Source: Clostridium sp. UBA4746
GTDB lineage: Bacteria; Bacillota; Clostridia; Clostridiales; Clostridiaceae
DNA: 7,774 nucleotides
Direction: 5' to 3'
Assembly (NCBI GenBank): GCA_002403785.1
Contig: DHIM01000286.1
Coordinates: 1 to 7,774, forward strand
In this document: positions 1 through 5,465 of the stretch, piece after piece
How positions within the stretch are numbered: position 1 is the stretch's first letter
Layout: each line of letters starts with the position of its first letter
The notes under the pieces: generated by a model
Seen by the model: only the letters and a program-made list of their open reading frames with translations
What the model was told of the DNA's origin: nothing
The model's database searches: none
Translations under genes and position numbers: made by a program

Positions 1-168
1 ATACATTATATAAAATTTATAAATACAAGTTTTTTTAAGTTATCATTTTATGGGATTATTTAAATATAAAAATTTATCTACCATTTTTAGTAATTTTTTT
101 CTTACATATATTTTTATAATATTATGGTTATATTAATATTATATTACAACATATAAGGAGGAATATTT

Positions 169-333
169 ATGGACAACAATAAAAGTCACATGAAAACTTA
201 TAAAAAAACTAATGCCGAACTTAGAAAAATGTTTCCACAAAATGGTGGTGATATAGGGATTGAAAATGGTGTAAAAATAGATGCAAATAATGACAAATTT
301 ACTAAACGCTCTAAATTATCACATAATAAATAA
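169..333 (+). CDS. Small hypothetical protein, 54 aa
   Basis: The ATG at 169 follows a strong ribosome binding site (AAGGAGG, 155-161) at 7 nt, and the frame ends in TAA at 331. I do not recognise the product. It is hydrophilic and rich in Asn and Lys, with a basic first half (about residues 5-20), a Gly/Asp/Asn-rich middle and a basic tail. It has no signal peptide, membrane segment or cysteine, so a small cytoplasmic protein is likely. It stands alone, with AT-rich sequence before it (a TATAAT at 115-120 is a possible -10 without a convincing -35) and a long hairpin terminator 20 nt after the stop. The good ribosome site, clean stop and immediate terminator support a real gene. The size and composition resemble the many uncharacterised small proteins of clostridia, but no function can be assigned. 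Confidence 0.7.
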   Translation: MDNNKSHMKTYKKTNAELRKMFPQNGGDIGIENGVKIDANNDKFTKRSKLSHNK

Positions 334-353
334 ATAAGATTTACACTTTAAAA

Positions 354-405
354 TATAAGAGGACTAAATATATATTATTAATAGTATATATTTAGTCCTC
401 TTATA
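354..405. terminator. Bidirectional hairpin terminator, 21-bp perfect stem
   Basis: A perfect 21-bp inverted repeat (354-374 with 385-405) encloses a 10-nt loop. It lies between the convergent 54-aa gene and the cssS remnant and can serve both. Read on the minus strand the stem is followed by TTTTAAAG, a short U-run. On the plus strand there is no clean U-run after the stem, so termination there is less certain. Confidence 0.75.
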
Positions 406-423
406 TACTATTAAGCTTCAATA

Positions 424-1078
424 TTATAAAGGTATTTTTATGTAAAAAGAAACACCGTCATTTTCATTTATCGCGTTAATTTTTCCATCGTGATACTTTA
501 CTATATATTTAACTATCGCCGTACCCAGTCCAAATTTCCCTAAATGTTATAAACATTAACTTTTGTAACAAAGTTTTCAGTAGATTATTCCTATATGTAT
601 CCCACATGTATGATAATATAAAGCCTGATTTATCATCACTACCATATTTACTAATAACATAAAAAATATTTTTATCACCAATTTTTTTTACGTACCTTTT
701 ACTTAATTTCTTTTGTGATTCCCCTTGTTTAATTATTTCTTTAACGAATCCTAGATCAACCTCTGATGAGTTTATCGTATTAGTTATTTTTAACTTTGAA
801 GCCTCACTAGTGCCTTCATTGGGAATTTGAATGTGAGTAACATTTCGTATATCTAACTCAGCATCATTACCTTGCTCACCCGAATATTGTAGCTCTAGGT
901 TCTTAAATAATTTTTTGTTGATTATATTATATTGTGCACCTTCAATAGTGCTATAAACCTCATTTGTAAAAAAATCTCTTGAAATTATGGGAAACAATAA
1001 CGCTAGTATCATACTTAACCCGATTATTATTCCTGCAAATACAACCCCGATTTGAAAGAATAAAGATTTATTTTTCAT
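424..1078 (-). pseudogene. cssS: CssS-type sensor histidine kinase, internally deleted and frameshifted
   Basis: The 5' part (1078 down to about 545) encodes an N-terminal membrane segment (residues about 4-28, after MKNKSLFF), then an extracellular sensor region starting RDFFTNE and the beginning of a second membrane segment (about residues 165-180). This resembles Bacillus CssS as I recall it. After KLMFIT the frame runs 10 further codons and stops at 509-511. In another frame, 546-424 encodes the last 40 residues of a kinase ATPase domain: KFGLGTAIVKYIVKYHDGKI (G2 box) through a FYIKIPL ending. The rest of TM2, HAMP, the phosphoacceptor His box, and the N and G1 boxes are absent, roughly 220-230 residues compared with a CssS of about 450. 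No kinase activity is possible. The start at 1078 is preferred because AAGGTGG (1083-1089) precedes it; an ATG at 1099 overlaps the cssR stop but lacks a ribosome site. The gene is cotranscribed with cssR. Confidence 0.88.
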
Positions 1079-1098
1079 AAAGCCACCTTTAATATACA

Positions 1099-1773
1099 TT
1101 ATCTTGCTAACCTGTACCCATACCCATATATTGTTTCTATATTTAAGTGAGGTAATTTTTTTCGTAGTCTCCTAAGCAAATCATCCACTACTCTATCATT
1201 TCCAAAATAATCTTCTCCCCAAACTCTTTCTAAAATTTGTTCTCTAGAGAACGCTTGACTTCGATAATTCATGAAAAAAACTAGCAAATCAAATTCCTTA
1301 GATGTAAGTTCTATTACTCCTCCATCTTTACTTACTTCCCTTGTATTTTCATCCACCAAATAGGTCCCTATCAGCATTTTATTTTCTTTAGGTTTATTAT
1401 GTGAATTTTTATAAACTCTTTCTAATAATTTTTTAGTTCTTATTATAAGTTCTCTAGGCAAAAATGGTTTTGCTAGATAATCGTCGGATCCAAGTTCTAA
1501 CCCTATAATTTTATCTAAATCTGCATCTCTAGCCGAAATAAATATCACTGGCGTTAATTCGTTGTTCAATTTTATTTCTTTAATTAACTGATACCCATCT
1601 ATATCTGGAAGCATAATGTCTAAAATCCACAAATATGGTTCATTTTGTATTTTTGCTTGTGCCTCTTTTCCCTTTAAAAATGATGTAACATTCCATCCCT
1701 CATTTTGTAAATATGATGTAAGTATGCTATTTAAGTTTTCCTCATCTTCAACTAAATAAATAGTATAATTCAT
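1099..1773 (-). CDS. cssR: CssR-like response regulator, OmpR/PhoB family
   Basis: This 224-residue protein is a cytoplasmic two-component DNA-binding regulator. The receiver domain (1-120) has the acidic pair E9/D10, phosphoacceptor D52 in WILDIMLPD, S80 and K102 (AKPF). The winged-helix effector (about 135-224) has LTSKEFDLL, the recognition-helix region DRVVDDLLRRLRKK and the wing IETIYGYGYR. The start MNYTIYLVEDEENLN, the stretch PVIFISARDAD and the DYFGNDRVVDDL motif closely match B. subtilis CssR as I recall it. CssR with CssS senses secretion stress and induces HtrA-type quality-control proteases. A ribosome site AGGAGG lies just upstream of the ATG at 1773. The partner kinase immediately downstream is destroyed, so phosphorylation would need another kinase or a small phosphodonor, or the gene is on its way to decay. 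All catalytic residues remain intact. Confidence 0.9.
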   Translation of the reverse strand: MNYTIYLVEDEENLNSILTSYLQNEGWNVTSFLKGKEAQAKIQNEPYLWILDIMLPDIDGYQLIKEIKLNNELTPVIFISARDADLDKIIGLELGSDDYLAKPFLPRELIIRTKKLLERVYKNSHNKPKENKMLIGTYLVDENTREVSKDGGVIELTSKEFDLLVFFMNYRSQAFSREQILERVWGEDYFGNDRVVDDLLRRLRKKLPHLNIETIYGYGYRLAR

Positions 1774-1833
1774 AATTTTCCTCCTGCTAAATACAACTAA
1801 GTTGAGTATGTCTATTTTATCATTCTTACTTAT

Positions 1834-1861
1834 ATTATAATACAGTTCTGACTATTTACAA
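1834..1861 (-). promoter_or_regulatory. Putative promoter of cssR
   Basis: On the minus strand a perfect -10 TATAAT (1834-1839) lies 16 nt downstream of TTGTAA (1856-1861; 4 of 6 matches to TTGACA). It sits about 60 nt before the cssR start and after the terminator of the preceding gene, so cssR is probably an independent unit. Confidence 0.5.
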
Positions 1862-1918
1862 ATAAATTTAATTTTCGACTCTTTCTCTCATATAATAAGC
1901 TTTTTCATATAAATCCAC

Positions 1919-1953
1919 AAAAAAAAGACTATATTTAATTAAAAATATAGTCT
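1919..1953 (-). terminator. Intrinsic terminator of the secreted Cys/Met-rich protein gene
   Basis: An 11-bp perfect stem (1926-1936 with 1943-1953, 6-nt loop) is followed on the minus strand by an unbroken T-run (1919-1925). It lies about 20 nt after the stop at 1975 and separates that gene from cssR. Confidence 0.85.
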
Positions 1954-1974
1954 CTTCCTGCTTTATTATATGTA

Positions 1975-2688
1975 TTATGCTGTTATCTGACTTACTAATT
2001 GACTTAACATACCATTTAAATCATTTGAATTTTGAAGATATATGTTGAAGGTATATTTAATAGTTTTTGGGTCTTTTGATTTGACAGCTATAGTAAAGTT
2101 TTTAAAGCTCTTATTTACTGCTTCTTTCTTTACTTCTATTGCCTGTTTTTCAGTTTTATTTTGTTTTTCGAATTGATTTTTTATATTCTTAACTTCTGTT
2201 ATTTTTTTCTGTTGCATGCTTATTAACTGATTTTCAGCTTGTTTATCTGTTATTTCACCCTTTGCAACTTTTTGTTCTATAGCAATTACTTGAGCCTTAA
2301 ATTCTGTTTTTAAAGGTAAAATAGCTGCTTGCGTTTTTTCTTTTCTTATATTATTAATTTGATTTTTCAATTGTTTTCTTTGGCTTAAAACGACTTCACC
2401 CTTTGCAGTGATTCCAGGTACAATTTTTTCTGCCTTTTGAAATATTTTATCATATGTTTCTTCTTTTGCCGCTAATTTATCTTTTTTATTGCACATTGAA
2501 TCTTTTTTATTACACATTGTATTTTGTTTCATATCCATTTTACAAGTTGATTTAGCACTATCTTTTTCACATACTTTCATCTTACAATTAGGTGTAACTG
2601 CATTTAAAGGTCCCGCAAAAACAGCAGTTGGCGCTATTATTGCTATCGCTAGAGTTGTTGATAATATCATTTTTCTATAGTTTAACAT
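1975..2688 (-). CDS. Secreted Cys/Met/Lys-rich helical protein, unknown function
   Basis: The 237-residue product starts at ATG 2688, which has GAGGAG (2697-2702) 8 nt upstream; an in-frame GTG at 2697 overlaps that site and is unlikely. A Sec signal peptide (basic MLNYRK, hydrophobic 7-22, AVFA before G26) predicts export. The mature N-terminus (35-70) has five cysteines (C35, C40, C49, C59, C66) among Met and Lys, including CKMKVC, CKMDMK and a tandem MCNKKDS/MCNKKD repeat: a plausible metal-binding or disulfide-forming head. Residues about 75-200 are Lys/Glu/Gln-rich and almost Pro-free, as in long helices or a coiled coil, with KGEITDKQAENQL recalling Spy/CpxP-like helical envelope proteins (weak resemblance). 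The C-terminus (200-237) is less charged. A TATAAT at 2750-2755 (minus) may be its -10. It has its own terminator and lies just upstream of cssR. I do not recognise the family. Met/Cys clusters suggest copper or another soft metal, unproven. Confidence 0.85.
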   Translation of the reverse strand: MLNYRKMILSTTLAIAIIAPTAVFAGPLNAVTPNCKMKVCEKDSAKSTCKMDMKQNTMCNKKDSMCNKKDKLAAKEETYDKIFQKAEKIVPGITAKGEVVLSQRKQLKNQINNIRKEKTQAAILPLKTEFKAQVIAIEQKVAKGEITDKQAENQLISMQQKKITEVKNIKNQFEKQNKTEKQAIEVKKEAVNKSFKNFTIAVKSKDPKTIKYTFNIYLQNSNDLNGMLSQLVSQITA

Positions 2689-2844
2689 ATAATCCACTCC
2701 TCAAATAATTTTATTATATTGTTTTTATTTTTGTTTTGTTGCTATTTCTATTATAATAGGTAAACTTCGAATAAATATCTTAGTATTATGTGAGATTATG
2801 TGATTATACATTATTAACTATAAGATGCTATAACTTTTGCACAT

Positions 2845-2876
2845 AAAAAAACCTATAAAACCGAAGTTCTATAGGT
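2845..2876 (-). terminator. Intrinsic terminator with UUCG tetraloop
   Basis: On the minus strand an 11-bp stem with one G-U pair (2866-2876 with 2851-2861) is closed by a C(UUCG)G tetraloop and followed by seven T (2851-2845). It is a textbook intrinsic terminator, about 20 nt downstream of the zinc-ribbon gene. Confidence 0.92.
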
Positions 2877-2894
2877 ATTAATTACTCATTTATG

Positions 2895-3062
2895 TTATCT
2901 TCTAAATGATGAGTTATCATTTTGTTGTTTTCTTGCTCTTCTGCAATCAGCACATCTTTGTGGTTCATTTTCAAATCCTTTTTCTTTGTAGAAAGCTTGT
3001 TCACCTTCAGTGAATACGAATTCTTTTCCACAGTCTTTACAAACTAAGTTCTTGTCTTCCAT
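2895..3062 (-). CDS. Small zinc-ribbon protein, 55 aa
   Basis: The protein has two CxxC knuckles: C8-K-D-C11 near the N-terminus and C37-A-D-C40 followed by the basic RRARKQQ. The segment between them (GKEFVFTEGEQAFYKEKGFENEPQRC) is the signature of the short clostridial probable zinc-ribbon family (Pfam zf-trcl/Tbcl type, from memory). Four Cys ligands predict one structural zinc. The role of the family is unknown; the basic tail suggests nucleic-acid or ribosome contact, which is inference. The start at 3062 sits 10 nt after AGGAGG (3073-3078). An in-frame ATG at 3071 is only 1 nt from that site and is unlikely. Length is typical. A TATAAT at 3182-3187 (minus) may be its -10, giving a leader of about 110 nt. 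The gene is monocistronic, with a strong terminator after it. Confidence 0.9.
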   Translation of the reverse strand: MEDKNLVCKDCGKEFVFTEGEQAFYKEKGFENEPQRCADCRRARKQQNDNSSFRR

Positions 3063-3270
3063 GTTAAACATTCCTCCTTTTTTCGAAAATTAAGATCTAA
3101 CTTTGACTAACAATAACTTCCTAAAAAAGAGGATATGTTGTAATCAGATTAGATTCTTCTAGATAGCAATTATTAATTACTATTATATACTTATATTAAC
3201 ATATTAAAAATCTGTGTACAATATATTTTTTCACTTTAAATAGTTTTTTGCATGTTTTTCGTCCTACTTC

Positions 3271-4500
3271 TTAAAACGCAAAATCCCCATTTTTAAATAC
3301 AGATATTTCTGTTTCATCTACTGTAATACCTGTTATTATCAAGTCTTCTGTTCCAACCATAAAATCTTCATGCATAATCGAATCATTAACTCCTAATTTT
3401 GCAAGTTCTTCATCACTTAAATTCTCACCATTTTTTATGCATACTGGATATGCTTTTCCAATAGCTAAATGGCAGGAAGCATTTTCATCAAAGAGTGTAT
3501 TATAAAATAATATATTAGAATTTGATATTGGAGAATTATATGGCACTAATGCTACTTCACCAAGATAGTAGGATCCTTCATCCGTTTCAATAATGCTCTT
3601 TAAAATATCATAACCCACTTCAGCTTTATAATCTACAATTTTTCCCTGTTTAAAAGTAAGTGAAAAGTTTTCAATTAAATTACCATTATAATTTAACGGT
3701 TTTGAGCTTACAACTACTCCATTAACTCCATCTTTTTTAGGAAGTGTATATACTTCTTCAGTAGGCATATTAGCTATAAACTCTATGCCCTCTGGTGTAT
3801 AGTCTGATCCTCCGAGCCATATATGATTTTCCGGAAGTTCAATTTTAAGATTTGTACCCAAAGAGTTTTTATATACTAAGAATTTAAAGTTATTATCGTT
3901 TAGAAAATCCATTCTTGTCTTTAAATTGTTTTTATGAATTTCCCATGAAGCAACAGGATCCTCAGTATCTACTCTTACTGTTTTAAATATAGAGTTCCAT
4001 AGTTTTTCCATTGCATCATTCTCAGACAATTTCGGGAAAACTTTCTTTGCCCAGGCTATAGTAGGAATTGATGCAATACACCAAACATTTTTATTGCTCA
4101 TAAGCCTATCTCTGTATTCCTTTATTGCAGCACTTGCAACTTTATTTGATTTTGACATTCTCTCAGGATTAACATCCTTCATAAGCTCAGGGTCGGAGGC
4201 AGATATACTTAAAAAAGCAGCTCCTATTCGTGCATTTGATAAATAAAAATCTCTCTGCCACTCTGGAAATTCTTCAAAAACCTCTTCTGGGGCATTCATA
4301 TATCTAATTTTTGAAGATAATTCATCCCTCCAATTTATAACAACATCCCTAGCCCCTTCGGTATATGCAATTCTAGAAACTATTCTAGTAAAAGAAGCAC
4401 ATTCTATAGGTGAATTAATTACAAGTGTTTGATCCTTTTGAATATTAATTCCTGTCTTTATAAGTAAAAGGGCATATTTATCTAGCAATTTATTATTCAT
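3271..4500 (-). CDS. M29-family metallo-aminopeptidase
   Basis: This 409-residue cytoplasmic exopeptidase removes N-terminal residues from peptides using two metal ions; relatives are Thermus AmpT, staphylococcal AmpS and streptococcal PepS. Length is typical. The N-terminal domain has the family pattern (LLDKYALLLIKTGINIQKDQ). All expected C-terminal metal ligands are visible: Glu in NMPTEEVYTLP (E249), E315 in YYLGEVALVP, H344 and Y351 in CHLAIGKAYP, and H377 and D379 in MHEDF. It has no signal peptide. The start at 4500 fits the family, but its ribosome site is poor (only AAAG nearby). A good GGAAGG sequence lies about 60 nt upstream, before a short leader ORF ending 9 nt before this ATG, so translational coupling is possible. 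No convincing terminator is seen after the stop. Likely role: peptide catabolism and amino acid recycling. Members were also annotated as leucyl or PepS aminopeptidases, and exact specificity cannot be read from sequence. Confidence 0.95.
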   Translation of the reverse strand: MNNKLLDKYALLLIKTGINIQKDQTLVINSPIECASFTRIVSRIAYTEGARDVVINWRDELSSKIRYMNAPEEVFEEFPEWQRDFYLSNARIGAAFLSISASDPELMKDVNPERMSKSNKVASAAIKEYRDRLMSNKNVWCIASIPTIAWAKKVFPKLSENDAMEKLWNSIFKTVRVDTEDPVASWEIHKNNLKTRMDFLNDNNFKFLVYKNSLGTNLKIELPENHIWLGGSDYTPEGIEFIANMPTEEVYTLPKKDGVNGVVVSSKPLNYNGNLIENFSLTFKQGKIVDYKAEVGYDILKSIIETDEGSYYLGEVALVPYNSPISNSNILFYNTLFDENASCHLAIGKAYPVCIKNGENLSDEELAKLGVNDSIMHEDFMVGTEDLIITGITVDETEISVFKNGDFAF

Positions 4501-4508
4501 AATTTAAC

Positions 4509-4549
4509 TTTAGCGAGTTAGTGTACAATAAGTACGCAGATTCACTAAA
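4509..4549 (-). promoter_or_regulatory. Imperfect hairpin in the aminopeptidase leader
   Basis: On the minus strand an outer 8-bp stem (TTTAGTGA, 4549-4542, with TCGCTAAA, 4516-4509; one G-U) encloses an internal loop and an inner GTAC/GTAC stem (4535-4532 with 4526-4523) around TTATT. It ends 8 nt before the ATG and could influence initiation, or be a copy of a dispersed palindromic element. There is no T-run, so it is not a terminator. Confidence 0.4.
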
Positions 4550-4566
4550 AACTCACTTCCTTCCAT
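4510..4566 (-). CDS. Possible 18-codon leader ORF before the aminopeptidase
   Basis: ATG at 4566 opens MEGSEFLVNLRTYCTLTR and stops with TAA at 4510, 9 nt before the aminopeptidase ATG. A GTG at codon 8 (4545), preceded by GGAAG at 10 nt, would give an 11-residue version. The purine-rich ribosome site is better than the one in front of the main gene, so ribosomes could load here and reinitiate. The ORF overlaps a dyad structure, and its reading frame could be accidental. No database knowledge supports it. Confidence 0.3.
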   Translation of the reverse strand: MEGSEFLVNLRTYCTLTR

Positions 4567-4635
4567 ATATATAAGTTAGATAATACATTAACTTTATTTA
4601 TAATTTATAATTTATTATGCATATTGTCTAAGAAA

Positions 4636-4644
4636 ATTATACCA
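4636..4644 (-). promoter_or_regulatory. Extended -10 promoter for the aminopeptidase
   Basis: TGGTATAAT on the minus strand (4644-4636) combines a perfect -10 with an upstream TGN extension. No good -35 lies at 17 nt, as is common for extended -10 promoters. The predicted leader is about 130 nt long. Confidence 0.5.
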
Positions 4645-4719
4645 TAAAAAGCTAGTTAAGAAAATCATCTCTAATATAATTGCTTCTATGTAACTTTAAG
4701 TTTATTCCATGGATATTAA

Positions 4720-4748
4720 TTGAATTTTTTCAAAATATTAATTATCAT
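4720..4748 (+). promoter_or_regulatory. Putative promoter of the lipoprotein gene
   Basis: TTGAAT (4720-4725; 4 of 6 matches) and TATCAT (4743-4748; 5 of 6) are separated by 17 nt, about 60 nt before the ATG. TATACT at 4758-4763 is an alternative -10 without a good -35. Confidence 0.4.
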
Positions 4749-4806
4749 TTTTTGGGTTATACTACATTTAAATACAAAACTATTTAACAATCAAGGAGGA
4801 ATTTAA

Positions 4807-5346
4807 ATGAAGGAAAAAATCATATTAATAACATCAGCTCTTTTAACTATACTATTTGTAGGATGTGCTAAGCAACCTGCAACGCCGCCTAAAACAACTC
4901 CAAATGTTGTAACCACAGCTTCAATAGTAAATAATTCAACTGCTTTTGAAAAGGCAATAAGTAACAAGGGTACATGGATTATTGCAATAACAAAGGATTT
5001 AGCTATTGATAAAGATCTTGTAGTTGATGGTGAGTTTAAAACCGGCAAAAAAGATACTAATGGTAAAGATATTATAAAACGTAAGATAGCTCTGTACAGT
5101 CAGGATAAAAATAAAAAAATAACTGCTAGATTCAAATTGACTGCTTCAAAAATGACTTTTAATAGTCCTCTAGGCAGTATAGAACATGGAACTTTCAAAG
5201 GTGATCTTTATGTTTCAGCAAATAACTTTCAGTTAAAAGATGCTACAGTTGACGGAAATGTATATTTCACTTCAGCTAAAGCTAAATCAACATTTAAAAA
5301 GGATGCTACAAGTAAAATTACTGGTAAGCAGGAATTAAAAAAATAG
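4807..5346 (+). CDS. Putative lipoprotein, unknown function
   Basis: The 179-residue product starts at ATG 4807, 7 nt after AAGGAGG (4793-4799). A lipoprotein signal peptide (MKEK, hydrophobic 5-18, lipobox FVGC with C20 as the lipidated residue) predicts anchoring on the outer face of the membrane. A Pro/Thr-rich linker (23-38) follows. The folded part (about 45-179) has alternating hydrophobic strands (WIIAITKDLAIDKDLVVDGEF, RKIALYSQ, ARFKLTASKMTF) and a repetitive end with GTFKGDLYV and ATVDGNVYF, like rungs of a beta-solenoid; a bactofilin or pectate-lyase-like fold is a guess. Similar lipoproteins of unknown role occur in clostridia, by recollection. The C-terminus is Lys-rich. The gene stands alone between a promoter and a strong hairpin terminator. 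No catalytic motif is visible, so a structural or binding role is more likely than an enzyme. Confidence 0.88.
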   Translation: MKEKIILITSALLTILFVGCAKQPATPPKTTPNVVTTASIVNNSTAFEKAISNKGTWIIAITKDLAIDKDLVVDGEFKTGKKDTNGKDIIKRKIALYSQDKNKKITARFKLTASKMTFNSPLGSIEHGTFKGDLYVSANNFQLKDATVDGNVYFTSAKAKSTFKKDATSKITGKQELKK

Positions 5347-5360
5347 TATAATAAGATCCC

Positions 5361-5421
5361 TATATGAAAACATTAAACCCTAGAAAACTATAGTTTTTCT
5401 GGGGTTTAATGTTTTCATATA
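5361..5421. terminator. Bidirectional hairpin terminator, 27-bp stem
   Basis: Arms 5361-5387 and 5395-5421 pair over 27 bp with a single T-G wobble and a 7-nt loop. The hairpin lies between the convergent lipoprotein (stop 5346) and exporter (stop 5466) genes. The U-runs are inside the stem rather than after it, so termination would rely on the very stable hairpin in both directions. Confidence 0.78.
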
Positions 5422-5465
5422 CATCACCGTAATATATTAATCTTTTTTTATAAATTATTGCTACT

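Larger units (their letters stand above)
4501..4806. other. Divergent intergenic region, 306 bp
   Basis: This gap separates the aminopeptidase (-) from the lipoprotein gene (+). It holds the structured leader and mini-ORF (4509-4566), a very AT-rich stretch (about 4570-4625), an extended -10 for the minus gene (4636-4644) and a -35/-10 pair for the plus gene (4720-4748). A short inverted repeat TTGAA-TTTT-TTCAA (4720-4733) overlaps that -35. I see no larger gene or RNA here. Confidence 0.6.

Noticed and set aside
2489..2680. Open frame on the plus strand (63 codons)
   Set aside because: It lies antisense within the secreted protein gene, whose signal peptide and ribosome site are convincing. 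Its hydrophobic end is just the complement of the signal-peptide codons.
2748..2759. 12-bp palindrome CTATTATAATAG upstream of the secreted protein gene as an operator
   Set aside because: It consists mostly of the -10 box and its complement. Palindromes of this type are common in AT-rich DNA, and there is no second copy nearby.
4501..4640. T-box or other riboswitch in the aminopeptidase leader
   Set aside because: No T-box core (AGGGUGGNACCGCG), no terminator/antiterminator pair and no other known riboswitch signature were found.
4735..4750. Possible Fur box (ATTAATTATCATT) near the lipoprotein promoter
   Set aside because: Only part of the 19-bp Fur consensus is present and the dyad is poor; in such AT-rich sequence the match is expected by chance.
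4803..5048. Open frame on the minus strand opposite the lipoprotein gene
   Set aside because: It runs antisense to a well-supported lipoprotein start, has no ribosome site, and its hydrophobic character mirrors the opposite strand.
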